DNA from: Enoplolaimus lenunculus
Lineage: Eukaryota; Nematoda; Enoplea; Enoplida; Thoracostomopsidae
Length of the DNA: 64,000 nucleotides
Assembly (NCBI GenBank): GCA_030248215.1
Contig: JASANG010002509.1
Span: 372,001-436,000 of the forward strand
Direction: 5' to 3'
Of the stretch, positions 11,006 through 23,576 are shown one piece after another. Below the pieces are notes generated by a model. It was not told where the DNA came from. It did no database searches and saw only the letters and a program-made list of their open reading frames with translations. A program made the position numbers and the translations under genes. Within the stretch, counting starts at the first letter, position 1; each line of letters begins with the position of its first letter.

Positions 11006-14000
11006 TTAGGTTGGCTGAACAGATGCAATCGACCCAGGTGGACAAGAAAGTGGTTGGATGCAAATCGGAGGCACCTGTGCTATATCTTGAAACGCCAAGC
11101 GTTTTACGGCAACCATTTTCGCCGGCTAAAAGTAATACTAAATATTTTTTCCGCGAAATCTCAAATGAAGATTATGTAGGCTTACAAAACATAATTAACA
11201 AAGATAGATACTTGTAGTGAACAAGAGCTAGCAAGTGCAAGATATAAATTAGGTGTACGATGACGATGCATGAAAACTTTGCATAAAAAGTTGGCCAATT
11301 GTTAGTGAAGCTCGAAGTTTTTTTGATGTTTTTGTTTTTAAAATACACATTTTGTCCAGATCTAAAAAATGCAAGCACCCTATAACACAAACCCATCAAA
11401 CAGCGTTTAGCCCCTACGAAAATGTCTACAATGAAGTCGAATCAAACTTGACCAAGGTAGAACCTTTTAGATGTAACTGTGAGTAAAATGAAACCAAGAC
11501 GTCACTACTTAATTTGCCTTACAGACAACTGATTGTTGACATGTCTTTTGTTTCCGGGTCCACAACTTTGTGTTCCCAGCGGTGGCTTCGAATTTGACGG
11601 TGGCGGATGTAAGAGTGGACGACCAGTTGGAAGACGTGGCGAGTTAGCAACCGAAGATGCAGCAACAAAAGTAGCGGCAGCGCTTACTGCTAGACTGGAA
11701 TGGATGTATCGCACGGATTGCAACCGCGAACGGCTAGCGTTCTTCTGCAACAAAAACGAAATCCAATTCCTGTGCTTACATGTTTTGGTATCCGGTCCCA
11801 CCCTGATCATTTCCTATACGACATAATAAAAACTTCCAATTTAATATACTGCGAAACTACGATAACAGAATTTATTATGACAATATCTTTAGGTTAAATG
11901 TCAAACCATCAACACAAAGATATACCTTCGACAGTGGCGTCTTTACCGGAGATCGACCACGCATTTTGGGAGATGCTGGGGCTGAGCCATAAATTTGTTC
12001 AATTTCAGCCCGTTCTTTTTTCTTTCGCAACTAAAATAATCATTATCATTATTTTATGTAATATTGCAGTCAACGTTAAGATATAAAAGAAAAACGTATT
12101 TTTTGTTAAAATCAGTTTCAAAACCGCTTTCGTTATGAGTTGAGTTTAAATGTTTGACAAAAACGTCGAAAATCAATCTTATTTCTATGTCACTAAGCAC
12201 ATCCAATGATGTTACTTTTTCTTCTCGTTCCTGCTTCTTCAACGTTTCCCATTGTTCTTTTTGATAATGAATGTAATCACAGACGTACATGTCGTACACA
12301 CGTACGGATTCTCCATTGTGCTCTGCACGATAACGATCCACTAGTTCTTCCAACTTGCTTTCACACTAAACACCTATTTTTCGACACATAAAAATAGTCA
12401 AGAAACACATACCTTTAACATCCTATACTTTCTAAAATCACAACTTGATGCATATTTTGATTTGCTGTTTGTGTTATCTTTTCGGAATATGGACCTATAG
12501 CAATCGGTATTATGCTAGCCATGTGTTACAAGCGGTTGTAATTGAAAGGATATTGTAAAATACCGATCTCACAATTGTATATTAAACAGCTGGAAGTTGG
12601 AAAGTAGTATCGTGCTTGAGTAAGTTTAAATCTCCTGATTGTGATTTTTACAAATAAATTTGAACAAAACGCGTGCATGAACCGATTTTGCAACAATTGT
12701 AAATTTTTCGATGTCTTACAAAATCCTGGAAAATTACATAACTCTATTTAAAAGTGTCGTCCAGGGTGCAAAGCGGAACTGAAGTAAACAGGTTGGCTGG
12801 CAACAATTTTCAAAAACGCCGAATGTGGAGAACTTTTTTTATTCATAAAGCTAAACTACAATCAATTGTTAATGTTTTCTCATCGAAAACAATTTAATAG
12901 ATAAAGAATGCAGAATATTTATGCAACAATATATCACAACAAATAGACCTAAAAGTCAAAATTCCGATTCCGATTGATTGTGCAATCGGAATAAGAACCA
13001 AAACTGGTTTTGAATCGAAATTCTAGTCGGAATGGGAAATAATTTCATTTGCAACTTGGTATCGTTATCAATATTCTGCAAAAACACTGATATACTACTT
13101 TTCCGAAACCTAAAACGACACTTGAATGCTTCTACCGAGTAATGCACTCACCCGGTTCAGACTGCGAATGTTTGTTCGTTTCGCTCTCTCTTCCTCAAGT
13201 AATGTACCACCTCGATTATTGTAACGATCTGACAATGAACTAGATGATTTACGCTAAAAAAACTTAGGTACACTAAACCAAAAAAAAGACTTTGGTTGAA
13301 AGTTTCTACTGCCGAATAACTAATTTTTCAAAACATTTGTTTAGACAGAAAACAGTCAATAATTTAAATCTTATGCACGCTCGAAAAATAAAATACCACT
13401 ATAACTAACTTTTTGTCTTTAAATCTGATTAGATAACGGCAATTAATTATATATGCCTATCGGCTACAATCAGGCTATGTGAAAAACATACCGCACCAAC
13501 AGGGTGCAACCGAAATTACAATTTAATGGAACCGGAATTTAAAAACATTACCGGAAACGAAACCGGAAAATGAAAAATAAATACCACCGAAAAGTTATTT
13601 TAATTTTCTTTTTGCAATATTTTTGTGAAATAACCCTAGTTGGAGATGTGTATTCCACAGAAGCGAAATCTACCTGCGATGGTTTATTTTAGGCGATTGT
13701 CAAGGTTTTCATACTATACTAAATACTGTATCAAATTCAGCAAAATGCTAACATACCTCGAATTCTTTAAAAACATCAAAATGCGCTTTCCACTGATTAA
13801 CACACGATAGAATTTCACGACGCGATTCAAACTCATTTTCCAGTTGAGTAACTTCTGTTTCGTTTTGCCGTAGCAATTCTGGTGTGAAGTTTTCTGCAAA
13901 TTAAGTGTAGTGTGAAAAATGGTATACATACGTGCACTGTAGTTGTAGCCAGAAAAAAGTTTCTGGGTAGGTCAAGACATATTATATATTTTTGTATTTT

Positions 14001-17000
14001 CGAACACGATCATAGAAGCGAGAAATTTTCAGTAGGGTGACCCTACCTTTTTAAAATATTAGAAAAATTTCGGGGCAGCTAATGACTCATTTTCCCCGTC
14101 TACTCTGATGTGTGTAAACGACGCGTACAACACGTTTAATATTTTAAAACTTCGATTGAATGAAAAAACAAAGGATCATATCAGGCAACCGTAACTACAC
14201 TTGGCGTCTGGAAACTGCTAGTGGATTACTGGTTTTATCACTGGTGAGCAGGGTGCAACCGGAATTCCGGTTCCTTCATTCTTTCACCTTCCGGTTCCGG
14301 TAAATTTTTACCGGATTTAAAAATTCCGGTGTTATAATTTGGCCGTTTTTTTAACTTTGCTAATTTTTAGGAATCTCTTTTGAAAGCCAATTGTACTCCG
14401 AATATAAGCCATTGATGGATTTCACTTCAGTCGACGACGAAAATCTAAAATACAACAAATAAAATAAATACCTATGTTCGACTAAGGTTGTTTCACAAAT
14501 AATAGAGCAAAAAATACGATTAAAATGAAATTTTTGGTGAAATGCATTTTTCATTTTCCGGTTCCGGTTCCGGTAAAATTTTCAAATTCCGGTTCTGGTT
14601 CCGGTAAATTGTAATTCCGGTTGCACCCTGCTGGTGAGGAAAACAAGCAATAGATTAACCTTGTGAGATTAACGGGAAACGTTCGCGCTCTGAAAGTGGT
14701 ACACAACATAGCTCCCATAATTCTTGCAGACGCATGGATAATTGGACGATTTTTTCTTGCATTTCAAACATAAACAATTGAAATCGCTCTTCTAGCTAAA
14801 CAATAAAATTTTACAACCAATAATTATATAATAATGTATATGATTTGGTCTCAAACAGAATGCAACCAGAATTCCGGTTCCGAGCGCTTTTCGTGAGTAT
14901 CGGCACCGTCACTGCAAAAAATTGCCAATTCTTTGCCGATACTTTCTGCACATAACAGTTAGTGGGAAAGCTATCACTTTCATTTCTGGGCGCATATCAA
15001 AGTGTCTGGCCATTAAAACTGTGATCTCGTGCGTTTGTGTTTGAAAAATTAATTGAAATGAACCGTTCTTTTAAAAATATAATCGTTTATGATGGTTATG
15101 GCTTAATGGTTGCGCCATACTTGCTGCGCTGTAAATCTTTTTATTACCGCAACCCTTAGTCTTCATAATGATGTAATGTAGTATCCTATCTGTTTACTGA
15201 GCATGGTGCCCTAAAGTTGGAATCATCATCGGCATCGGTTCGGCAAAATTTCAAAATAAGAATCGGCTCGGTATCGAATTAGTGTGAAATAACGGTTCTC
15301 ATAAAAGTATATTTTATGCAAGGTGCAAAGGCGGAACTAAATTACACCGGAATAGTAGCAGACAAATTTTTTACACGAGTCGGAAGACAAATATAATTTT
15401 GATTTAAGGCGTTTGTTGACTGATAACAATTCTTAAACACGTCGCAAGAACAAATGGACGATGACTTTTTGATTCTGTTAAAGCTAAACTACATACAATT
15501 ATTGTTGTTTTAAAAATATAATGGCAGTGTTATGTGTTTAGATGTTGAGACAGCGAAAATTTTTATGCAACATACCACAACATAGAAGTCGGATTAAAAT
15601 TAAAATTTCAAAATTCCGATTCGGATCGATCGTGCAATTAGAATCGGAACTCGGTTTGAATCGGAATTCTAATCGGAATTCGGCTGCACACTTCTTTTAC
15701 AGCGACGGGATATCCGGTGCCGATGTAATATCTAGCAAAAAATGAAGTCCGTAACCGGTTCCGGTATAAACCTACCGGATACCAGATATTTACGGGGTAC
15801 GGAATATCATAAAACTACTTTTACAAGTAAGCATCTTTAACATCTTTGTGCCATTACATTTCTGAACAAGTCAAGAAGTGCATGTTTTCATACGTTTTCA
15901 GGTACTTTTAACATATATATGTAATCGAGCGAGAGTTAAACGCATTTTTACCACTAATTTTAGCCGAATCTGAACCCGACCTTCGTTGCCACCCTAGCTA
16001 CAATAAAAATAATTAACATAATATGCGACTGACTTCGTTATCGTATGTACGCAATTGTTCCATTAATTCAATTGTAAGCGGCACGTTTTCATAGTCGGAA
16101 CGCAGCAGCACTGTCTCAAAACTGTCCTCAGTCTTGTCTATTCCCATCTGTCGTAGACGATTAATAGCTTTGTTCCGAACTGCTGTAAATTCTTTTTCGC
16201 GACTGGTCTATAATAAGTGGATGGATGTAACGTGTAATATGACGTTCTCTGTGATGTCTATTGCCCACAAGCCATTTGTTAATTCTAACATCCACCAAAT
16301 CAACATTATGTGCAACCTATGCCTACATTGCTAGGATTTCTTTAGGCTGCTAGCGAGTAGGGTGACGTAAACCCTACCAAAGGGAAAACTGTGGCGAAGC
16401 GAAATATGGGTAAGAGAATTAAGTTTAACTATACGTATCGATGCAATAATTCATATGTGCACGACGTTAAAGGTTTTCTAAATTATACTTCATCCATCCG
16501 CAAAGTGTTAACACTGCGTATTTATGTTTAATTTGGTAAAAAGGAGGGTAAAGTAAACTGGGAAAAGAGGAGCGGAGTGAAGTGAAGTGATAAGGTGTTG
16601 TAAGTTTTTGGTACTCTTTCACGAAATAAAATACCAGTACGTAATATCGAGCGAGCAGAAAATTGACCTTGCATAACGTCGCATTTAAACTACATATATA
16701 CAATTCTCAATTCAATGCAAGTTTCAACATCCATGAGCGCGCAAAATGAAAGCTAACAAACACATACCAGAACAGCTTTCTTTGATGCCACATCGTTAGT
16801 TAACCGCTCAATTTCAGAAAGAGTAGGTACAAACGCGTCATAAGTCTGCTCCGAGTCTCGTGCTTGCATATACCGCTCGTAAAACTCCGACGGACCAGAA
16901 CCCAAGCGATCAAGCACGATGCTACACAATACAATATAATACGATAGTTTGCAAAAGCAGCAGAATTCTTACATTATACAACACTATAAATCTTTTGTAA

Positions 17001-18629
17001 CTTTCAGCACTGCTGCTAAACTATTGGATATACAATATACATACTATCAGGTCACATGCCGTGTAGTGGAAAACATGAAAATCTGCCTTCCGTTTACATA
17101 CGGTTTGGCACTATTTTTACTATTCTAGTCTGAACGAGTTTTGTTGCAGAATATTAGTTGCCTCGTGGCGACATTGTACATATGATAACCAGGATGACCT
17201 TTCCAGTTTAAAAACAACCGTCTAATGAATTCATTACCGGTGCTCTTTCGCACTGTTCCAGTAAAGTATGCGACGCCGTTGTATTTCATCGCGCAACTTA
17301 GTTAATTGCTCTTCGACAAAAGCTTCTTGCTCAATTAATGTGGATAATGAATCTGCCTAAAAATAAAGCCCGCCAAATTTAAGTCACACTTATAATACGA
17401 ATTTGATACGTACGTAATTTGAAAGCCAAGGCACAGTAGTAATATTTTACAGAAATAAAAACAAACAGCACTTTGAATTCAATTCTTTGCTGGCACATGA
17501 ACACGAATTCGAAATATATACTTTTTGGAGGTAGGCGAAATTACAGTGGAACTGAAATGACATCCTGAATGTATATACCTCTGGAATACAGTCGATTTGT
17601 AACGAGGCACATAGTGACCGCATCTCATCTTTAGAAGCTGAGATGTTTGCCAAAATCCCATTCTTCATTTCAGACTCTTCAGCAATCTAGAAACATTGGT
17701 CAAGCTTACATTTTACTTTTGTGAATGACATTAGTCGCTTCGCTTTGCATATTGCCCATTAATATTTTACACACTAACACTTTAACAACGACCCTATTCC
17801 AATATTCTGTTTTTGTAGCGTTGCGTTCAGTTGCAATATTTGTTTGGCCCATGTTCCTTTTAAAAACATTTTTTCCGTAGGTACACTAAAATAGAGCTAT
17901 AGAGCTATGATTAAAGCTATTATTTATATTTAGGCTTAGACTTAATTAGTTATAAACTTATTTTTACGCTGAAGTTTAGGCATAGGTTAGAAATAGGAAT
18001 ATGCTACAATATATACTGTCATGCCTCTAAAATAACACTGGTCATCTTTATCAGGTTTCCAGCGACTAACCTTCCAATTTTATGTACCTTCTGCGTAAGC
18101 ATGTACTTGGGAGTACGATGCCGTTTTTATCATATCGCGTCGGGCGACATTATGCTGATACTCCCATGTTGTAAACTTAGTGTTAATGCATTTATTTGCC
18201 ATATCGCGTCTCGTGATATTTTGCCTATGGTAATGTAACAAAATTACTGTGCTGCGTTTGGATTCTGGCTAATTTGTGCCACGGGACATTGTTTTTCTGG
18301 TCACCCTCTGGCCCAGGCGGCTCAACGCTACACAAAGAAACCATGCACATGTATGTAATTGTTACATACATTTAAAGCGGCTTGCAATAAAAAATGTATA
18401 ACTCCATTCGCTATGTATGTGTAGAATGTGAAACCAAAAAATTCTGGTTACGAGGCACTCTTGACATACCATATTGCCCAACAGTTCTGTGACATGATTT
18501 TCAGCCGTTTGCATTCGTTCCTCGCGATCATCTTCCGTCAACCCAACACTGTGCCATAAACACCTTAATTCAGCAAGACCTTCCGCTAATCTCCGGCATA
18601 TACGTTCTTGGGCAACCGCAATTGAATCC
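11006..18629 (-). CDS. PRC1: PRC1/Ase1/MAP65 family microtubule crosslinker
   Basis: Bundles antiparallel microtubules in the central spindle during anaphase and cytokinesis. Twelve coding exons join in consistent phase: 18,629-18,470; 17,686-17,579; 17,356-17,238; 16,921-16,768; 16,207-16,034; 14,795-14,660; 13,893-13,757; 13,253-13,152; 12,365-12,216; 11,744-11,523; 11,125-11,006 (stop TAA). Eleven are listed as confident; a first exon with the start codon, entering in phase 2, was not found. Diagnostic motifs: ELRCLWHSVGLTEDDR (dimerisation coiled coil), VQLSMRLQELWELC (rod), SLSDRYNNRGGTLLEEERAK, the family signature of the microtubule-binding spectrin fold, and YIHYQKEQWETLKKQER. The tail is basic and rich in Ser and Pro, as expected. 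About 525 residues are recovered. Roughly 50 residues of rod found in human PRC1 between exons 14,660 and 13,893 have no exon here, yet the phases join directly. The last exon is less certain than the rest. Confidence 0.92.
12762..13068. mobile_element. hAT-like MITE subfamily copy in PRC1 intron
   Basis: Starts CAGGGTGCAAAGCGGAACT. The right side carries ATTCCGATTGATTGTGCAAT. Shares GGTTGGCTGGCAACAATTTT with the copy at about 62,830. The right end is not sharp. Confidence 0.5.
13500..13690. mobile_element. Truncated hAT-like MITE in PRC1 intron
   Basis: Begins CAGGGTGCAACCGAAATT with CCGGAAACGAAACCGG behind it. The right terminus is missing. Confidence 0.5.
14249..14630. mobile_element. hAT-like MITE with exact 8-bp target duplication, 29 bp from a PRC1 exon
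   Basis: Ends CAGGGTGCAACCGG and CCGGTTGCACCCTG are perfect inverted copies. The duplication CTGGTGAG is exact at 14,241-14,248 and 14,631-14,638. The insertion is 21 bp from the duplication to the PRC1 donor at 14,659. The centre matches the 6.5-kb copy in inverted orientation. Confidence 0.9.
15318..15692. mobile_element. Decayed hAT-like MITE in PRC1 intron
   Basis: Left CAAGGTGCAAAGGCGGAACT, right ATCGGAATTCGGCTGCACA. The interior resembles the 12.76-kb copy. A further fragment with CCGGTTCCGG and CCGGATACCAG words lies at 15,745-15,990. No target duplication seen. Confidence 0.5.
17920..18010. repeat. Degenerate TTAGGC words in PRC1 intron
   Basis: Scattered TTAGGCTTAGACTTA and TTTAGGCATAGG words over about 80 bp. 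Confidence 0.45.
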
Positions 18630-18877
18630 CTAAAATAATCACCTGCCAGCGAGTAATTGCTTGCTTGAATTTTTCATCTCAGAAATCTTGAGTGAGAAGC
18701 GGGGCTTCTGGTAAGGGGGGTCCATCCTCCAGAAGCGAATCTGCAGCGGTCTAATGTGAAATCTCAGTAACGCAGTGGTTTTATGCTTGTATTGTATATA
18801 ATAAAAATAGTGTTCTTGCAGGGACAAAATAATGTCAGCAATATTCCGCGAAAAATATTACCTAATAACCTACAAAT

Positions 18878-19495
18878 CAGGTATGGGCGGTCTCGGTCAA
18901 AAAACGAGACCGAGCATCGAGACTCGTTCAATTTTTAACCGTTATTGAAACTAAAAAAATTTTCTACAAAAGTTTTGAACATGTTTTGCCTGCTCAGAAT
19001 TGCGGTTTAATTTATACAATAAAACTAATAAATCGCCATCAAGCTTTATTTCTACTCTATTTATCACTTAGGAATGGTGGCACAAACGCAACGATTGAAA
19101 ATATTCTTATAACAATCTCCAACTCCAATTATAACAGACGTTGCACACGAACTCAAGCGGATGATATGCAACCGTCAGTAAGCCATCCATGTGATAATGT
19201 AATAAAATAATCACTTTGGGGGGGACTTCAGCCTCCTAATAAAACAGTCGTAGTGTGTACTGAACGAAACAAGTACCTATCCACTTTTACTAGTCCAGGT
19301 ATACGCATACGTTAGTACAAAATACGAGCAGAACTTTGCTACGTCCTTTCTTCCACTCAAACTAACTCAGCTAATAACAATTGCTTCTCTTTGTCACCTC
19401 TTTGGTCCCGATTTGCAAACCACCGAGACTCAAGAAAAGCTAGACCGAGACCAACCAAATCTCGAGACTTGCCAAGACCGAGATTGCCCGTTCTG
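18878..19495. mobile_element. Aged hAT-like element with GGGCGGTCTCGGT end
   Basis: Left CAGGTATGGGCGGTCTCGGT. Right ACCGAGATTGCCCGTTCTG, an imperfect inverted copy. A second terminus of this family ends at 25,252 (ACCGAGACCGCCCAGCCCTG). No target duplication survives. Confidence 0.5.
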
Positions 19496-20414
19496 CCAGC
19501 ACATATGTAAGCACCTACCTTCTGCTGCCCATTCCCAAAACATGTAATAACGGAAAGCAACTACCAAGCTGCAATTTGCTAATCAATATGAGTCAATAAA
19601 AACGCAACTAGGGCCACAAAAAGGATGTATATAATTGTAGGAAAATAATGTCATGTAACCTTTGAACATATGCAGCAACGAAATATATACGTAATTAAAT
19701 TAAAATTAGTAAGTTTAAGTTACACAATGTACGAATGGGTAAATTTGTAGCTTTAAAACACTCTAGAAAACTAGTAGGTTGGCGTGAAGTGTCACATATG
19801 GCAGTGTTGTCCAGCAACTAGTTTCTTGACCTCTACAGACAGAATCATAGGTTGCTGAATGTTGACGTGAAGTGTCAATCCGGCAGTAACACAGAAACAG
19901 GTGTTATTGCATGCTGCAGAGCTACGCTTCCTAAAACAGAATTACGGTTTGTCTATTTTAGGCATTCCTCACACTAAAACTGAACTCTTCTTACCACCCT
20001 GCCTTATGAGATGCATGTTAACTTGCTACTTGTATACAATATCGATAAAAATTCAAATTTCAGGTCGCGCTGGAAAGTAATAATGCGAACCTGTGAAAAG
20101 GAATTAAAACCCTTAAAAAGCACAGTCATCTTCACAAAGCAATGCACGACACATGTATAAAACAAACGCAACCTTTAAGCGTACGAGCACAGTTCGAACG
20201 CGATCCCAAGTTCCTGCGTGCTTAGCTAAACAAACCATGCTACGAACGGGCACCCAAAGCCTAATTAAGCTCGCATTATATAATTACTATTACGCTTTTC
20301 AAACAAAAAGTAGTGCACTTTATGTGTGATTCAGAGGCATAAATTAAGTCAAAGTTTGACAAAAAATTTTGTTATATATCTTACTCTATAGGCAGCACTA
20401 AAAGCTAAAAAAGA

Positions 20415-21248
20415 GTGCCGTTTTCTGGCAACATCAACCCACTTTTTCTAAACAATAGTAGCTACATGGGGGCGGATGTTATATATATAGATTTTGCCAA
20501 AGCATTTGACACTGTGAATCATAGAAAGCTTTTGATAAAACTTTCCTCATATGGGCTTAGAGGTTCACTCTTGCGTTGGATAAACGCGTTTCTTCAAAAT
20601 CGTACGCAGCGGGTTAAAATCGGTGACTGCTATTCTACACGCGAGCCGGTTACTTCTGGGGTCCCGCAAGGTTCTGTATTGGGTCCTATGTTATTTTTAA
20701 TTTATATCAATGATATTCTTGATCTTTTACATGATGTACATGTTGAGATGTACGCAGACGATTTGAAACTATATGTAGGAATTACTAGGTCTGACCCGCT
20801 GAAATCTCGGAGCACACTACAAAATGCGTTGGATATCGTTCATGATTATGCTAATACGTGGCAATTAAAAATTGCCGTGAATAAATGCAAAGTTGTGCAT
20901 TTTGGCTGCGCTAACGAACCTTTGAATGTTCGCTACCGTATTGGCAGCGAGGTCCTTGCCAGCGCAAATGAGGTAAATGATCTTGGAGTTATTTTCGAGC
21001 GTTCATTGAAATTTTCTAGGCACTGTGATTATATAGCTCATAAAGCAAACAAGACAATAAACATACTTTTTAGATGCTTCCCGTCTTTCTCACTATCCCA
21101 GTATATATCTGCGTATATAAGTCATTTGTTATTCCAATATTGGATTATTGTTCAAATGTATGGAACCCTGTTTTGCTGTGTGATATTGACAAAATTGAGA
21201 AAGTACAGCACTATTTTACTAAAAGACTCTATTTCAAATTTAAGTTAG
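20415..21248 (+). pseudogene. LINE reverse transcriptase fragment, first reading frame
   Basis: About 277 codons with RT blocks including YADD at roughly residue 114-117. The homologous sequence ends near residue 222 (NILFRCF), after which the frame carries unrelated sequence. Confidence 0.85.
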
Positions 21249-21628
21249 GAGACAAAACTTACCGTTCTAGGCTAGAGGAACTTGAGCTTGAATCGTTAGA
21301 ATATCGCCGACTAAAGTCCGATTTAGCCATGTTGTATAAGCTTATTTTTAAGGAACTTGATCTGCATATAGATAGCTGTTTGCAGTTTTCTGGAACTTCT
21401 CGCACCAGGAAAAACGACCTTAGCTTGAATTTTCCGAATTTCTTTAATTTAGCTGGTCGTGGTTCGTTCTTCTATCGGGTTGTATCCTCCTGGAATAGCC
21501 TACCTAACAATATAAATGGGCTACCGGTTCCCCGAGCAGGTTCTCTTGCCCAGTTTCTTCGACGACTCCCTCGCGACGCACTTAAAAAATTTCTGAAGTA
21601 TGACCGCCATGAACAGTTAACCTTATAG
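21074..21628 (+). pseudogene. LINE C-terminal region in a second frame
   Basis: Continues the element after the frame change: YKSFVIPILDYCSNVWNP, then SFFYRVVSSWNSLPNNI, the usual C-terminal tail of CR1-like RT proteins. Stops at 21,628, about 120 bp before the microsatellite tail. Confidence 0.85.
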
Positions 21629-22335
21629 ATCGATTTCGGTTGGATGTTAGAGAGGTTTGCCCCTCCTTTCCAACTTATTTTATTTGCCTATTCATATTCG
21701 TATCTTAGATACGCATGTATGTTTAATCGGTGAATAAACTTTTGACTTTGACTTTGACTTTGAATGTGGTATAATAAAACTTAATCGACCGTTTTTATCT
21801 TCAAGACAACTTACAAATTTTGCTCGACGAGAGAATTATAATTACCGCTGATTTATAATGAATTTTAATATTGTGGAATTCTACTTGGCATCTTGAATCA
21901 AGAACATTTGCTCAAAGCTCGCCTTACAGGTTTACTACTAAACGCCGAGTTCCAAAAAAAGCATATTTTAAAGATTCCAGCTGACCGGTTTTCAATTTGT
22001 TGTTAACGTAGACGGTAATTTTTGTTATTTATTCAATAAATTTATAGTTTGCTATCGTTAAAGTGGCAGTAAAGAGACTTAACTATTTAGCTAGGAGATT
22101 TATGTTTTAGTAGCGTCGTTTTTATCCCGATTTCTGTAGTATTATATCAGAAGTTATAACGGCCGCGAATAAAGTATTGATTGGAAGATGAACCGTTATT
22201 ACGGAAATAGAAGTCGTTTTGCATATTGTTCGCAAAAGTATGAGCTAAAGGAGAGTTAGAAAGCTTAGCATAACTGAAGCCTCCATTTCCAAATTCCTTC
22301 AAAACAACGCATGTAATAGCTAACAAAGTAGTTGA

Positions 22336-22410
22336 AGCAGTGGCGGGATAGCTCAATCAGTTAAAGTGCTGGCCCGATTAGCTAAAGGTTGCTGGTTGAA
22401 ATCCATCCGT
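22336..22410 (+). repeat. tRNA-like SINE head
   Basis: A box TAGCTCAATCAGTTA and B box GGTTGAAATCC at tRNA-like spacing. No acceptor-stem pairing, so a tRNA-derived SINE or pseudo-tRNA, not a functional tRNA gene. Confidence 0.5.
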
Positions 22411-22626
22411 GGTCAATTGTATATACGTTTTGTTTCGTTTTGTTTACTGTTCGTAATGATATAGCAATAACGGAACTAATGAATTTTTACCATAAAGGTT
22501 TCATTTACCAACAATTAATGGTTTGGGACAAAAGATGTAAACCGCTTACATTAGCCTATATCTGGCGAAATCAGACTGTTTAAAAACCTACTACGCAATA
22601 GTAAGTAAGTAAGTAAGTGTTTATTG

Positions 22627-23264
22627 TAAGCATGTGAGACATGCTTGTCCGTTATGTGCACATGCAATATAGTGCAGTGCACTGTATGTATGCTAGCTGC
22701 TAGCTGGCAGCATACGGTCGACAAATATAGTCGACGAAAAATGCAGTTGGAGAGGCGGGCTGCGTAGCGCAGTGGTAGAGTGTTCGCTTAAAGTTCCGTA
22801 GGCTGAGAGTTCGATCCTCGTTCTAGCTCGCTTTTCCGGCTGCTTGGTAGAAAGGTCTGATGTCCTTGGTTCCTACCTAGACTGACATGGGGGCTACGCC
22901 GTGAGCGCAATGGCAAATTGCCGCGCTATGAGCACGGTATCCAGTCGAAAATAGGATGGACGGTCAAGGGACGACCTTGTTGAAAATAAGGGCATGTAAG
23001 CATGTGAGACATGCTTGTCCGTTATGTGCACATGCAATATAGTGCAGTGCACTGTATGTATGCTAGCTGCTAGCTGGCAGCATACGGTCGACAAATATAG
23101 TCGACGAAAAATGCAGTTGGAGAGGCGGGCTGCGTAGCGCAGTGGTAGAGTGTTCGCTTAAAGATCCGTAGGCTGAGAGTTCGATACCCGCTCGGGCCCG
23201 CTTTTCCAGCAGCTTAGTAAAAAGGTCTGATGTCCCGGTTCCTACCTAGACTGACATTTATTAC
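22627..23264 (+). repeat. Two tandem tRNA-derived SINE-like units, about 369-bp period
   Basis: The block from AAGCATGTGAGACATGCTTG to GTAGAGTGTTCGCTTAAAG is nearly identical at 22,627-22,807 and 22,996-23,165. Each unit contains an A box (TAGCGCAGTGG) and a B box (GAGTTCGATCC or GAGTTCGATAC). Only the second can form a plausible outer stem (GCGGGC with GCCCGC). Preceded by a (GTAA) microsatellite near 22,601. Tandem arrangement is uncommon for a SINE and suggests a local duplication. Confidence 0.6.
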
Positions 23265-23576
23265 TGGCGTTGTCAGACAGCACAACAATCAGATTTAAGT
23301 TTTCGCATCTCTATGGAATCTAACTGTAGCATGGAAAGTCTGTCAGAATACCTAGATTTTGGAAATGATAGTCCACAAGAGAGACGGCGAGTAAAGTATT
23401 GCTAAACTGTTTCATTTTTTTGGTGACTTTATGAAGATAAGGTGGCCCAACATGGGAGCTGTAGTATAGTGTAGGAATATCATAACTACATTGCCCACAA
23501 GACCGCACCTTACATGGTGACCACGATGATACCACAAGGATGCAGGCGAGGTGTGAGTCCATACAAAAGTGTACAG

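Larger units (their letters stand above)
20400..21775 (+). mobile_element. 5'-truncated non-LTR retrotransposon (LINE), CR1/L2/Jockey-like reverse transcriptase
   Basis: A 3' piece of a LINE second ORF. Reverse-transcriptase blocks in order: DFAKAFDTVNHRKLL, GVPQGSVLGPMLFLIYIND and EMYADDLKLYV (the YADD catalytic box), followed by SYIAHKAN-type thumb and the conserved FVIPILDYCSNVWNP tail. The 5' half with the endonuclease is absent. The reading frame changes once near 21,080-21,105, so the copy is dead. The 3' end carries a GAATAAAC signal and a short (TTTGAC) tandem tail at about 21,745-21,765, typical of non-LTR elements that end in microsatellites rather than poly-A. It lies between PRC1 and RHEB. 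Clade assignment is by motif memory only. Confidence 0.9.

Noticed and set aside
11533-11826. Plus-strand 97-codon frame rich in Gly and Ala
   Set aside because: It overlaps the minus-strand PRC1 tail exon, which fits in phase with both neighbours.
18639-18827. Minus-strand frame ending MKNSSKQLLAG as the PRC1 first exon
   Set aside because: The intron it would need before the exon at 18,629 is only about 13 nt, too short to splice, and the continuous frame has a stop.
22759-22835. Functional tRNA gene
   Set aside because: A and B boxes are present but the acceptor stem does not pair in the first copy and the anticodon arm is poor; treated as SINE-like.
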